From the NCBI RefSeq assembly GCF_026460945.1, contig NZ_JAOVZV010000004.1, forward strand, positions 1 to 45,686: a stretch of 45,686 nucleotides of DNA. The letters run 5' to 3'. The notes beneath the pieces are model-generated. The model was not told the DNA's origin and did not search any database. It saw nothing but the letters and a program-made list of their open reading frames with translations. Made by a program: the position numbers and the translations under genes. Shown here piece after piece: positions 7,897 through 16,569 of the stretch. Origin of the DNA: Chryseobacterium luquanense. GTDB lineage: Bacteria > Bacteroidota > Bacteroidia > Flavobacteriales > Weeksellaceae. Position 1 is the first letter of the stretch, and each line of letters begins with the position of its first letter.

Positions 7897-7914
7897 CAGA
7901 GTATTTAAAGATAA

Positions 7915-8556
7915 ATGATATTCCAAGAATTTCTAATCGATAGTATGGTTTTTGCTGAAGGTATTGCAGCTCTGACTTCTATTTTTTTATATAAGAAAAC
8001 AAAAAATACACACTATCAATTTTTTTCGTACTATCTTATTTTTATTTTCATTAGTGAAATGTTAAGCCGTTTCGGATACTTACCGTTTCCAAAAATACCA
8101 TACTACAATAATTTTGTTATTCCAATAGAATTTATTATGCTTTATTGGCTTTACGCATGGAAATCATTAAATAACAAGAAACTCTTTTGGATTTTTGCAT
8201 CGTTGTATTTACTATCATTTATCCCAAACGAATTGTATTTTACGAAAAATAAAGTAATCTACTCCTTCAACTATACATTTGGAAGCTTTCTTCTAATGTT
8301 TTTGGTGATTATGGAATATTATAAGCAAATTAATTCAGATAATATTCTTAATTTTTCTAAAAACAGAATGTTTTACATTAATCTTGGAGTAACTTTGTTT
8401 TATATAGGTACACTTCCTTTTTGGGCATTTTATTTTCCTCTCTTAGAGCACATGGAAATCTATGAAATTTACCGGGATTATTTTTGGATATCAGGAATTA
8501 TCATGTATCTCTTATTTGCAATTTCATTTATATGGGGGAAACGGAATTATTCTTAA
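7915..8556 (+). CDS. Multi-pass membrane protein upstream of a sensor kinase
   Basis: The 213-residue protein has about six hydrophobic segments (near residues 10-25, 37-55, 66-82, 88-105, 118-137, 155-172 and 190-208), with short aromatic-rich loops and no soluble domain. No transporter or enzyme motif is visible and I do not recognise the family. Its last 25 bases overlap the kinase gene start, which implies translational coupling. Since the downstream kinase has only one membrane helix and no obvious input domain, this protein could be a membrane partner that supplies the signal. That is inference from gene order. Confidence 0.75.
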   Translation: MIFQEFLIDSMVFAEGIAALTSIFLYKKTKNTHYQFFSYYLIFIFISEMLSRFGYLPFPKIPYYNNFVIPIEFIMLYWLYAWKSLNNKKLFWIFASLYLLSFIPNELYFTKNKVIYSFNYTFGSFLLMFLVIMEYYKQINSDNILNFSKNRMFYINLGVTLFYIGTLPFWAFYFPLLEHMEIYEIYRDYFWISGIIMYLLFAISFIWGKRNYS

Positions 8557-9317
8557 CAATTATTACTTTCAACTTATTTTTTGTGATGTTTATCGTCGCA
8601 GTGATGATTTATATCCGAAAATATAAGCAGCGAAAAATGGAATATTTAGGTGAAATTCAGCTTAAAAATGAAATTCACCAGAAAGAATTATTGGCAACCC
8701 AACTTGAAATTCAGCAGGCAACAATGCAGCAGATTGGCCGTGAACTTCATGACAATATCGGTCAAAAACTTACTTTAGCGAGTCTTTATACACAGCAACT
8801 TCTTTACGAAAACAAAGTCGCCGGAGAAATAGAAAGGATAGATCAGGTTTCACAAATCATTAATCAATCTCTGCAGGATTTGAGAAGCCTTTCTAAGAAT
8901 TTGACAGATGATAATACCAACCAAAAAGAAATTGTAACTTTAATTCAGGAAGAAGTTGACAATGCAAATATTCTGAAAAAATGCAAGATTAGTTTTGAGC
9001 ATAATTTCAAATATCTCGATTTAGATTTTGTTCACAAAAATGTTTTATTGAGAATTACTCAGGAGTTTATTCAGAACAGCTTTAAACATTCTCAATGCGA
9101 AAATATTTTGATTACATTAAATACCAATGAAGAAAATCTTTGGGAATTTAAAATTACTGATGACGGAATAGGTTTTGATATCGACAACATCCTTTCCAAC
9201 GGGATCGGGCTTACTAATATGAAAAACAGAGCCGAAATCATCGGAGCTGCTTTTAATCTTGAAAGCCATGAAAACAGGGGGACTTCCATTGAAATTAAAT
9301 TAAAAAAACAGCCATGA
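8532..9317 (+). CDS. Sensor histidine kinase, HisKA_3 (NarL/DesK type)
   Basis: The protein (261 residues from ATG 8532) has one transmembrane helix (about 6-28), a coiled-coil linker, the HisKA_3 box GRELHDNIGQKL with His73, and a HATPase_c domain: N-box TQEFIQNSFKHSQ, G1 DDGIGFD and G2 GIGLTNMKNRAEIIG. There is no sensory domain outside the membrane, so input probably comes from a partner. The start at 8532 is chosen because it leads straight into the helix; an upstream in-frame start at 8484 would add 16 residues inside the preceding gene. The stop overlaps the regulator start in ATGA at 9314-9317. It should phosphorylate the adjacent LuxR-type regulator. Confidence 0.92.
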   Translation: MGETELFLTIITFNLFFVMFIVAVMIYIRKYKQRKMEYLGEIQLKNEIHQKELLATQLEIQQATMQQIGRELHDNIGQKLTLASLYTQQLLYENKVAGEIERIDQVSQIINQSLQDLRSLSKNLTDDNTNQKEIVTLIQEEVDNANILKKCKISFEHNFKYLDLDFVHKNVLLRITQEFIQNSFKHSQCENILITLNTNEENLWEFKITDDGIGFDIDNILSNGIGLTNMKNRAEIIGAAFNLESHENRGTSIEIKLKKQP

Positions 9318-9958
9318 AAAAGACCATTGTAATTGTTGATGACCATTTACTGATTGCAAAAGCATTGGAAGGAATTATCGGAAATTTTGGTGATTTCGAG
9401 GTAATTTATGTTGCTGAAAACGGAAAAGACCTCATCGAAAAACTCGAAAATGGCGAAAAAATTCCAGACATCATCCTACTCGATATCAGTATGCCATTAA
9501 TGGATGGTTTTGAAACAGCTTTTTGGTTAAAAGTAAATCATCCCAACATCAAAGTGATGGCTCTGAGTATGCAAGGAGACGATAATAGTGTGATTAAAAT
9601 GATTAAAAATGGAGCGAAAGGTTATTTGCTTAAAAATACCCATCCAAAAGATTTGGAAATAGCACTTTCAAAATTAAGCAGTGACGGATTTTTCTATCCT
9701 GAATGGGCCTCTAAAATCATTTTCTCAAACATTAACGGAGACAAAGGAAATGAAAAGGCGGTAAGAATTTCAGATAGGGAAAAAGAATTTTTAACATACA
9801 CCGTTACCGAACTTAGCTATAAAGAAATTGCAGAAAAAATGTGTTGCAGCCCAAGAACGGTAGAAAGTTACCGCGACCAGCTTTGCGAGAAATTTGATTT
9901 AAAAACCAGAGTCGGATTAGCTGTTTTTGCCTTAAAAAATGGTTTTGCAGAATCTTAA
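9314..9958 (+). CDS. Response regulator, REC + LuxR-type HTH (NarL family)
   Basis: The 214-residue protein has a receiver domain (acidic pair Asp9-Asp10, phosphoacceptor Asp57 in ILLDISMP, switch region ALSM, Lys in GYLLKNTHP) and a C-terminal LuxR-type helix-turn-helix: SDREKEFLTY, then LSYKEIAEKMCCSPRTVESY. It is translationally coupled to the histidine kinase (ATGA overlap) and is its evident partner. Target genes are not visible; the palindrome at 7343-7354 ahead of the operon is a candidate site. A perfect-looking terminator follows. Confidence 0.95.
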   Translation: MKKTIVIVDDHLLIAKALEGIIGNFGDFEVIYVAENGKDLIEKLENGEKIPDIILLDISMPLMDGFETAFWLKVNHPNIKVMALSMQGDDNSVIKMIKNGAKGYLLKNTHPKDLEIALSKLSSDGFFYPEWASKIIFSNINGDKGNEKAVRISDREKEFLTYTVTELSYKEIAEKMCCSPRTVESYRDQLCEKFDLKTRVGLAVFALKNGFAES

Positions 9959-9990
9959 AGATTTATTTTTTATCTGCTAAACGTAAATAT

Positions 9991-10028
9991 AAAAAACCAA
10001 AACAGAATAATTCTGCTTTGGTTTTTTT
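9991..10028. terminator. Terminator after the NarL-type operon, probably bidirectional
   Basis: An A-rich arm containing ACCAAAACAGAAT pairs with ATTCTGCTTTGGT with one mismatch, flanked by A-runs and T-runs. It lies between convergent genes ending at 9958 and 10076. Confidence 0.9.
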
Positions 10029-10075
10029 GGACTAAAATCTTTTTTAGATTTTAAAATTTGTGGAAAATATTCGGT

Positions 10076-10780
10076 TTATTTGATACTTACCAATTCTACA
10101 TCAAAAATGATTGTAGAACCTGCCGGAATTGCAGCACCTGCTCCATGATCTCCATAAGCAAGGTCTGAAGGAATGTAAAATCTGTATTTAGAACCTTTGC
10201 TCATCAGTTGAATACCTTCTGTCCAACCTTTGATTACCCCGCTAAGATTGATATCCATCGGATTACCTCCATTTTTATCAGTAGAATCGAAAACAGTTCC
10301 GTCCAAAAGTTTTCCGGTATATTTTACCTGAACAACATCTGTTGCTTTTGGTTTTGTTTTGCCATCACCTTCCTGCAAAACCTCGTACTGTAAACCTGAA
10401 GCGGTAGTTTTTACCTTAGGATTAGTTTTATTTTTCGTAAGAAAGTCCTGACCTTTTTTCTTATTTTCACCAGCTTGTGCTAATGCTGCAGATTGCTTTT
10501 TTTCATTTTGCTTCTGCATAAAATCCTGCATAAATGCGTTCATTTCCTCAGCCGGCATCAGTTTTTTTGTTCCATTCATCTCTTCTTTAATAGCCTGAGC
10601 CAAAAGATCTGCATCTACTTTGAAACCTTCCTGTTTCATATTTTGGGCAATATTTAACCCTATATAATATGATGCTTTTTGATCATCGGTATATTTGCTG
10701 TCACTTTTACCATCATTTTTCTGAGCGCACGAAATACTAAATATTGCGATGCAAAATAATGCAATTGTCTGTTTTTTCAT
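10076..10780 (-). CDS. FKBP-type peptidyl-prolyl cis-trans isomerase lipoprotein
   Basis: The 234-residue protein has a lipoprotein signal with lipobox ending at Cys18 (FSISC), an N-terminal dimerisation region of the FkpA/Mip type (about 25-115: QKASYYIGLNIAQNMKQEG, then MNAFMQDFMQ), and a C-terminal FKBP domain (about 130-234) with YEVLQEGDG, VQVKYTGKLLDGTVFDST, GVIKGWTEGIQLM, SKYRFYIPSDLAYGD and PAGSTIIFDVELVSI. It would isomerise proline bonds during folding of envelope proteins. It stands alone: a bidirectional terminator lies 3' and the next gene upstream starts far away. An exact TAGATTTG element lies about 40 bases ahead. Confidence 0.95.
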   Translation of the reverse strand: MKKQTIALFCIAIFSISCAQKNDGKSDSKYTDDQKASYYIGLNIAQNMKQEGFKVDADLLAQAIKEEMNGTKKLMPAEEMNAFMQDFMQKQNEKKQSAALAQAGENKKKGQDFLTKNKTNPKVKTTASGLQYEVLQEGDGKTKPKATDVVQVKYTGKLLDGTVFDSTDKNGGNPMDINLSGVIKGWTEGIQLMSKGSKYRFYIPSDLAYGDHGAGAAIPAGSTIIFDVELVSIK

Positions 10781-10820
10781 TTGATAATTTTATTATTTAT
10801 AACTGATTAATTAACCGCTG

Positions 10821-10828
10821 CAAATCTA
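10821..10828 (-). promoter_or_regulatory. Candidate -7 element (TAGATTTG) for the FKBP gene
   Basis: The minus-strand reading is TAGATTTG, an exact TAnnTTTG match that would give a leader of about 35 bases. No -33 TTG is found at the expected spacing. Confidence 0.4.
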
Positions 10829-10909
10829 TCATTAATTGAAGAAACTTTCTTGCTGTACAAAACTTTTTTCTGTTAAAATTTTTAAAAAACTGAGAGAAAC
10901 CAAACTAAT

Positions 10910-13282
10910 CTACAATCTTTCTTGCTCATCAGCTTTTTTAATTGTTTTTGAATTTTTAACCGATTGATTTCCGAAATTATATTTAAGTGAAAATGTAAAA
11001 CCCTGCGTATCTTGATAATCTAAAAAGTAATTATCCTGATTGCCATATTTCGTACTTACTTTCTGCTGAGTAGATCTGAAAATATCATTAAAAATGAATG
11101 CTGCTTCTAGTTTTTTGTTGAAAAATTTCCTGTTCATTACAAAATAAGCTGACCATTGACTAGAGATTGTAAAAGTTCCCTGTATTCCGGGAGAATAATA
11201 TTTGTGCCCAACTTCCATTTTCCAATCTGAATTTTTGTCTAAAGTGAGACTTGTTGAAATATTAGAAACCCAATTCCAGACTTTATTTCTATTCAAAACT
11301 CCATCAATTCCTTTAAAATAGTTTTCGTTGTGTTCCAGGTTTTCAGAAACAATTAAATTCCACCAAGGTTTTATTTCAAAACTTTTATAAAGACTCAATC
11401 CAAAAGCCTGTCCTTTCTCTATATTGGTAAAATAATAGATCAGATTATTGTTTTCATGCTGCTGAAAAGAGATTTCCATTGAAGGGAAAAGTTCTTTTCG
11501 GTAATACAAATCAACATTCCAGTTTTTGAAAGAATAAGTCAGATTTAAATTGTGAATAATCGTTGCTTTCAACTTCGGATCACCTTGGTAATAAGAAAAT
11601 AAATTGTAGTAAGATTTTGCAGGATTTAACCACGAATAAAACGGTCTGCTGATTCTTTTACCATAAGAAAACCCAAATTCATGCTTATTTTCAGTTGTAT
11701 ATTGTGCATAAAATGTTGGAAATAAGCTCCAGTAATTATTTTCATTCACTTCATAAGGCTCAGAAACCATCCCTTCTAAGTCGGTCATTTCAGCACGAAG
11801 TCCACCTTTGAAGCTCCATTTTTCAAGATTATAAGCCATTGAAGTATAGACTGCAAAATTGTGTTCTTTGTAATCAAAAAGACTGCTTTTTTCAGGTCTG
11901 TATTGAAATTGTCCGTTTTCATTATCCGAAAAATCAAGTTGACTGTCCGTTTTCACAAAGCTGTATTTAGCACCTGATTCCAACTCGAATTTATTATTTT
12001 TCCATCGATAATCAAATTGTGTGGAATACAACTGAACATCACTTTTATTATTGGTCATAAAATTCGTTTCCCTCGGAGTTTGATCGGCAAAATTCAGATA
12101 GGTGAGAACATTCTGATATTTGTTTGAATTATTTCCAGTAAAATAATTGATCCATGAAATACTGCTTTTTTTATTCAGTTTTCGATCAATTTGAAAACTT
12201 AAAGAATTATTAATTGTTCTAGAATGATGATCATTAATTGTGGTATAATTAGATTCAATTTGGTTTTGAAAATTGTAAATTAAAGTCGGAACATTGTACG
12301 TTCCAAAAGATTTTGGATTAAAATATCCAGAATAATTCAAGCTTGCCGTTGTAAGACTGTCGATCTCATATTCCACATTAAAGTTTACTGTATTCTGACT
12401 TTTTGCCTGATCTTTTCGATTCATCGTGTTGATCCAAGTTGTACCGTCTTCAGGATAATTTACAAAATCTGTTCCTTCACGATAATATGTTCCTGTTCCT
12501 CGAAAATAACTTCCCATGATTGAAAGTTTGTCTTTTTTGTAATACTGTGAAAGACCCGCAACACCTTTTGCATATTGGGTTTGAACATATTTCGAAGAAA
12601 CAACTCCACGATAGCCTTCGATTTTATTTTTCTTCATGACAATGTTTAAAACAGCTCCACCTTCGGCTTCATATTTTGCAGGAGGATTGGTAATAACTTC
12701 CACAGATTTCACATCATCGCCTTGTGTATTTTCAAGAAAGTTTTTGAGCTCTTCACCCGACATCATCACTTTTTTATCGTTGATTGTTATCAAAACTGAA
12801 GTTCCGCCTTTTACAGCCAAAACATCATTACTGATTGTAACTTGTGGAGTTTTTTTTAGAATTTCCCATGCGTTAAGTGAAGAAATATTAGAGTTTTCTA
12901 CATTAAATTCCAATCGGTCAACTCTTCTTTTAACCAGAGGTTTCTTCTTAATCAATGTTACACCTTCAATATCTTTCTGATTGTTTTTTAAAATAACATT
13001 TACAATTTGATTATCATTTTTTGCAGCAACTAATTTTTCAAATGAAAGATATTTTTCATCATTAATTTTTAGCTTAAATGATTGTTCAGAAAGACTTTCA
13101 AATGAAAAATTCCCTTCCATATTTGTGAATAAGCTTTTAATTAAAATATTTTCAGAATTATACAATTCTACTTTCACAGAATCGAGTTTTTCTTTTTCAG
13201 AATTAAAAACAGTTCCTGATATTTTCTGTGATTGCGAAAAAACAAAAACAGGAAAAAGAAGAAAGAAAAGATATTTATACAT
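10910..13282 (-). CDS. Outer-membrane beta-barrel protein with carboxypeptidase-like N-domain and TonB-plug-like domain
   Basis: The 790-residue protein has a signal peptide (MYKYLFFLLFPVFVFSQ), a CarboxypepD_reg-like beta-sandwich (about 20-105), a plug-like domain (about 120-215) with AWEILKKTPQVTISN and SVEVITNPPAKYEAEGG, and a long barrel rich in alternating Tyr/Trp/Phe strands ending near residue 780. This is the architecture of the Bacteroidota outer-membrane beta-barrel family related to TonB-dependent receptors. No SusD partner is encoded nearby, so glycan import is not indicated; peptide, metal or signal functions remain open. It diverges from a histidine kinase/OmpR pair across a region with three 11-bp GGTTAA repeats, so that pair probably controls it. 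Confidence 0.92.
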   Translation of the reverse strand: MYKYLFFLLFPVFVFSQSQKISGTVFNSEKEKLDSVKVELYNSENILIKSLFTNMEGNFSFESLSEQSFKLKINDEKYLSFEKLVAAKNDNQIVNVILKNNQKDIEGVTLIKKKPLVKRRVDRLEFNVENSNISSLNAWEILKKTPQVTISNDVLAVKGGTSVLITINDKKVMMSGEELKNFLENTQGDDVKSVEVITNPPAKYEAEGGAVLNIVMKKNKIEGYRGVVSSKYVQTQYAKGVAGLSQYYKKDKLSIMGSYFRGTGTYYREGTDFVNYPEDGTTWINTMNRKDQAKSQNTVNFNVEYEIDSLTTASLNYSGYFNPKSFGTYNVPTLIYNFQNQIESNYTTINDHHSRTINNSLSFQIDRKLNKKSSISWINYFTGNNSNKYQNVLTYLNFADQTPRETNFMTNNKSDVQLYSTQFDYRWKNNKFELESGAKYSFVKTDSQLDFSDNENGQFQYRPEKSSLFDYKEHNFAVYTSMAYNLEKWSFKGGLRAEMTDLEGMVSEPYEVNENNYWSLFPTFYAQYTTENKHEFGFSYGKRISRPFYSWLNPAKSYYNLFSYYQGDPKLKATIIHNLNLTYSFKNWNVDLYYRKELFPSMEISFQQHENNNLIYYFTNIEKGQAFGLSLYKSFEIKPWWNLIVSENLEHNENYFKGIDGVLNRNKVWNWVSNISTSLTLDKNSDWKMEVGHKYYSPGIQGTFTISSQWSAYFVMNRKFFNKKLEAAFIFNDIFRSTQQKVSTKYGNQDNYFLDYQDTQGFTFSLKYNFGNQSVKNSKTIKKADEQERL

Positions 13283-13360
13283 GCGGGTAATTTTTAAATT
13301 TAATTCAAACAGATTTGATATTTTTCTGGTACAAAATTCAATATTGCAACTGGGAATTTC

Positions 13361-13388
13361 GGTTAACGGAAGGTTAATACGAGGTTAA
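13361..13388. promoter_or_regulatory. Three 11-bp phased GGTTAA direct repeats, candidate OmpR-family operator
   Basis: GGTTAA occurs at 13361, 13372 and 13383, exactly 11 bp apart, in the 145-bp divergent region between the beta-barrel gene and the kinase gene. OmpR/PhoB-family regulators bind direct repeats with about one-turn spacing. The last copy continues as GTTAATGGTAAAA, almost the same as at the second two-component locus (18282-18296). It lies 27 bp upstream of the kinase -7 element and 22 bp upstream of an imperfect one (13332-13339) facing the beta-barrel gene. Confidence 0.65.
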
Positions 13389-13414
13389 TGGTAAAAGCGA
13401 AGTCCCGAAATGTA

Positions 13415-13422
13415 TATATTTG
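13415..13422 (+). promoter_or_regulatory. Candidate -7 element (TATATTTG) of the first OmpR-type two-component operon
   Basis: TATATTTG fits TAnnTTTG and ends 5 bases before the ATG at 13428, implying a leaderless or nearly leaderless mRNA. It lies downstream of the alternative ATG at 13410, which argues against that start. Confidence 0.5.
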
Positions 13423-13427
13423 CTTTA

Positions 13428-14747
13428 ATGATTTTTAAAAGTAAATATCTCGTGTCACTTTTTGCTGGTTTATTCATGCTTCTGTTGGGGATTCAGGTTT
13501 ATTTTATGTACAAAACATATCAGGTAAAAAAGCGTGAAATTTATAGCGATGTACACAAAAAAATCACAACTTACATCGATAATTTAGAAGATCTGGGACA
13601 GCTTAGTAAACATGGAAGCAATGAGTCAAAAGACATTTTTGTAAAATTTACCCATCAGGAAATTACTAAAAAGGAACTTTTAGATTACTTCGAAAAGTAT
13701 AGAAATTCAACAAAAAATAATTTAAGTAACTACATCGATAAAAAATTTGAAAAAGATGATTATGAAGTTGCTGTAAGAGTCGTTTATTTGTCAGTAACCT
13801 CCCTTCCCGACAGTACAAAATTGATTGATAAACCAATTGTACTTTACGAAACAAGAAATAAAGTTCTGAAGCCCGGAATTTCGGAAACAGGAAAATGGGA
13901 AACCTCATCCACTTCTACTTCAGATAAAACGGAAAAGCCTGAAAGAAATGATTCTTTTATTGTAAAAAGTCAGACAGATTTTGAAATTTTAAACATCAAT
14001 TACATTGTCTTTAAAGAACTCACTTTACTTATTTTATGCTGTGTAGCTTTACTTTTAAGCGTTTTGATTTTATATATTTTCACTGTGAAAAATTTAATTA
14101 AACAACAAAAACAGATTGAGGTTTTACACACTGTTGTCGACAATATTTCTCATGAATTTAAAACTCCGATTGCAACTCTTAAAATTGCTTCAAAAACATT
14201 AAAAAAGGAATACAATCAAGAGATTTTTCCTTTAATCGACAGACAGATTTCCAGATTGGAAGATCTAATGAAGCAACTTCACGCAGAAGAATTTGATGAA
14301 GTAATTTTAATAATTCATCCACAAGATTGGGATTTTTTCATTCAAGATTTAGCATTTACTTTTCCTAAAGCTGATCTTGAATTGAATAATTCCGTTTCTA
14401 CAGAACTTCCGTTTGATAAAAAATTAATGGAAACGGTAATTAAAAATCTTTGTGAAAACAGCGTAAAATATGGCGCCTCAAAAATTAAAATTAATTTAAA
14501 AACCATTCAAAACAAACTTGAAATCACAGTTTCAGACAACGGAAACGGGATCGAACAAAAAGAACTGAAAAATATTTTTGAAAAATTCTACCGAATTCAG
14601 CCGAATAACATTCACAACAGTAAAGGTTTAGGTTTAGGTTTGTTTTTCGTGAAGAAAATTATTGAAAAATATAACGGAAAAATGGAAGTTTCGAGTATCG
14701 TAAAAGAAGGAACAACTTTTAAAATTTCTATTCCTTATGAAGATTAA
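13428..14747 (+). CDS. Sensor histidine kinase (HisKA type), first OmpR-class system
   Basis: The protein (439 residues from ATG 13428) has transmembrane helix 1 (about 8-28), an extracytoplasmic domain of about 165 residues without recognised motif, helix 2 (LTLLILCCVALLLSVLILYIF, about residues 195-217), HisKA with NISHEFKTP (His242), and HATPase_c: ETVIKNLCENSVKYG, DNGNGIE and GLGLGLFFVKKIIEKY. I see no HAMP domain. An ATG 18 bases upstream is disfavoured by the -7 element. The gene overlaps the response regulator by 11 bases. It is paralogous to the kinase at 18332, with similar layout; RprX-like kinases of Bacteroidota are the closest named type I can offer. Confidence 0.92.
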   Translation: MIFKSKYLVSLFAGLFMLLLGIQVYFMYKTYQVKKREIYSDVHKKITTYIDNLEDLGQLSKHGSNESKDIFVKFTHQEITKKELLDYFEKYRNSTKNNLSNYIDKKFEKDDYEVAVRVVYLSVTSLPDSTKLIDKPIVLYETRNKVLKPGISETGKWETSSTSTSDKTEKPERNDSFIVKSQTDFEILNINYIVFKELTLLILCCVALLLSVLILYIFTVKNLIKQQKQIEVLHTVVDNISHEFKTPIATLKIASKTLKKEYNQEIFPLIDRQISRLEDLMKQLHAEEFDEVILIIHPQDWDFFIQDLAFTFPKADLELNNSVSTELPFDKKLMETVIKNLCENSVKYGASKIKINLKTIQNKLEITVSDNGNGIEQKELKNIFEKFYRIQPNNIHNSKGLGLGLFFVKKIIEKYNGKMEVSSIVKEGTTFKISIPYED

Positions 14748-15423
14748 AATTTTATTGGCAGAAGACGATTCAGACTTTGGGATGATTTTAAAGCAATATC
14801 TCGAGCTGGAAGATTTTGACGTTTCTTGGTTTCAGAATCCTGAAGATATTGTAACAATTTTAAAAACTGATTTTAATTTCCATATTGGGATTTTAGATAT
14901 TATGATGCCCAATATTGATGGTTTTTCTTTGGCTAAAATGATTTTAAAAACTAAACCCGATTTTCCTCTTTTGTTTTTAACAGCAAAAAATCAGAAAATT
15001 GATCGTTTAACCGGCTTAAAAATCGGAGCAGATGATTACATTCCCAAACCTTGCGACCCGGAAGAATTAATTTTAAGAATTAAAAATATTCTGAAAAGAA
15101 CATTAACTTCTGAAGCGGTAACTCAATATAAAATTGGAAGCTATATTTTAGACACAGAAAAGCTTTTGCTTTTCCATCCAAACGAAAAAATTAGGTTGAC
15201 TATTCGTGAAAAAGATCTTTTACTTTATCTCTTAAAATTCAATCATAAAACCATAAAACGTGATGATATTCTCGACAATCTCTGGGAAACCAACGATTAT
15301 TTTACAGGAAGAAGTCTTGATGTTTTTATCAGTCGGTTGCGGAAATATTTTCAGCATGATTCTGAAATAAAAATCCAATCCCTGCGAGGAATTGGATTTG
15401 AAATTGATTTTCCGGAGAATTAA
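14737..15423 (+). CDS. Response regulator, OmpR family, first system
   Basis: The 228-residue protein has a receiver domain with the acidic cluster near residues 9-11, phosphoacceptor Asp54 in GILDIMMPNIDGF, Thr in LFLTAKN and Lys in YIPKPCDPEEL. The C-terminal winged helix (about 130-228) has RLTIREKDLLLYLL, KRDDILDNLW and GRSLDVFISRLRKYF. It starts inside the kinase gene, so the pair is coupled. It is paralogous to the regulator at 19592. Likely targets are its own promoter and the divergent beta-barrel gene, through the phased GGTTAA repeats. Only three bases separate its stop from the convergent next gene. Confidence 0.95.
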   Translation: MKIKILLAEDDSDFGMILKQYLELEDFDVSWFQNPEDIVTILKTDFNFHIGILDIMMPNIDGFSLAKMILKTKPDFPLLFLTAKNQKIDRLTGLKIGADDYIPKPCDPEELILRIKNILKRTLTSEAVTQYKIGSYILDTEKLLLFHPNEKIRLTIREKDLLLYLLKFNHKTIKRDDILDNLWETNDYFTGRSLDVFISRLRKYFQHDSEIKIQSLRGIGFEIDFPEN

Positions 15424-15426
15424 TTT

Positions 15427-16254
15427 TTAAAACTGCAACTCAGTTAAAACCGGGAAATGATCCGACGGATATAGCAGATTTTCTCTTCTGTCGTTGATGT
15501 GTCTATGAGATTTTATTTTAAAACCTTTCACAAAAATATAATCGATTCTGTCTTTCGGAACTTCAGTGATATTGAAACCTGTGAACGTTCCCACCGGACC
15601 GTAATGTTTCGTTTCTGATTTGTAAAATGTATCATCCAAGTTTTTTGAAAGAATCTGTACAGGTTCTGTATCTTCTGTCAAATTGAAATCTCCAGTTAAA
15701 GTCATCGGTAAATTTTTCGGATTCAGTTCTTTTGCTTTTTTAAGAATTAAATCAGAGGATTTTACTCTCGCCACATTTCCAATATGGTCAAAATGAATAT
15801 TCATCGCTAAAAATTCTTTCTTCGATTTTTTATCTTTAAAAATTGCCCAAGAACAGATTCTGTTCAATGCAGCATCCCAACCTTTTGAAGGTTTTTCGGG
15901 AGTTTCAGATAACCAGAAAGTTCCTGATTTTACGATTTGTAATTTTTCTGTATCATAAAATATTGCTGAAAACTCTCCTTTTTCTTTTCCGTCTTCACGA
16001 CCAACTCCTACATAATCATAGTTTTTAAGTCCGGTTTTTATATCTTTCATTTGCTCCGGAAGTGCTTCCTGAACGCCAAAATAATCTGGATGATAGTAAG
16101 TCAATAAATCAAGCGCATCTTGTTTTCTGTTCGTCCAAGAGTTTTCTTTATCAGAATCTACATTAAGTCTGATGTTGAATGACATTACTTTTAAATTCTG
16201 AGAAAAGCTCCACGCAAAAACAAGCATTAAAAGAGATGAAAATCTGAAATTCAT
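15427..16254 (-). CDS. Secreted endonuclease/exonuclease/phosphatase-family hydrolase
   Basis: The 275-residue protein has a signal peptide (cleavage near residue 19, AWSFSQ) and the EEP (DNase I-like) fold motifs in order: MSFNIRLN with Asn27, FGVQEAL with Glu63, NIHFDHIG, LTGDFNLTED, DRIDYIFV and the terminal SDHFPVL with the catalytic Asp-His pair. Members hydrolyse phosphodiesters or phosphomonoesters, so nuclease, sphingomyelinase-like and inositol phosphatase activities are all possible. It is monocistronic; an exact -7 element lies at 16285-16292. It is convergent with the OmpR regulator and no terminator fits between them. Confidence 0.9.
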   Translation of the reverse strand: MNFRFSSLLMLVFAWSFSQNLKVMSFNIRLNVDSDKENSWTNRKQDALDLLTYYHPDYFGVQEALPEQMKDIKTGLKNYDYVGVGREDGKEKGEFSAIFYDTEKLQIVKSGTFWLSETPEKPSKGWDAALNRICSWAIFKDKKSKKEFLAMNIHFDHIGNVARVKSSDLILKKAKELNPKNLPMTLTGDFNLTEDTEPVQILSKNLDDTFYKSETKHYGPVGTFTGFNITEVPKDRIDYIFVKGFKIKSHRHINDRRENLLYPSDHFPVLTELQF

Positions 16255-16284
16255 TAGGGGGTTTTATTTTAATTAATTACAGAA

Positions 16285-16292
16285 CAAAAATA
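16285..16292 (-). promoter_or_regulatory. Candidate -7 element (TATTTTTG) for the EEP hydrolase gene
   Basis: The minus-strand reading is TATTTTTG, exact for TAnnTTTG, about 30 bases before the start codon. It overlaps the T-rich tail of the hairpin at 16294-16318, placing terminator and promoter back to back. Confidence 0.45.
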
Positions 16293-16293
16293 A

Positions 16294-16318
16294 AACTTCT
16301 CTTTCAGAGAGAAGCTTT
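16294..16318 (-). terminator. Hairpin, possible terminator for the SDR transcript
   Basis: CTTCTCT (16296-16302) pairs with AGAGAAG (16308-16314). On the minus strand it is followed by TTTTATTTTT. It is 250 bases downstream of the SDR stop, with a large palindromic element between. Confidence 0.45.
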
Positions 16319-16409
16319 ATTGTCATGATTATATTGTTAAATAATTTTCGAATTGATACAGTTTAAATTTAATTTCATTAAAAAATGATAAAAAAACACA
16401 TTGTTTTTT

Positions 16410-16544
16410 ACCGCAAAAGATTCAAAAGAAATAATTGAAAATGAAAAGTTCCAAAGTATGCAAAATGTAAAAATAAAAATTTATGATTGTTTTGCATACT
16501 TTTAAATTCCTTAAAACATTAAAATCTTTTGATCCTTTTGCAGT
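16410..16544. repeat. Nested inverted-repeat element of about 135-150 bp
   Basis: This fills most of the 315-bp gap between the EEP and SDR genes. The outer arms are ACCGCAAAAGATTCAAAAGA (16410-16429) and TCTTTTGATCCTTTTGCAGT (16525-16544), 17 of 20 positions complementary. The inner arms are AAAGTATGCAAAA (16453-16465) and TTTTGCATACTTT (16490-16502), perfectly complementary. A transcript would fold into one long hairpin. It resembles CCGCAAAAG-type intergenic repeats I associate with flavobacteria, and a MITE-like element is possible. It encodes nothing. Confidence 0.65.
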
Positions 16545-16569
16545 TTAAAAACACTATAATTCTTTAAAA

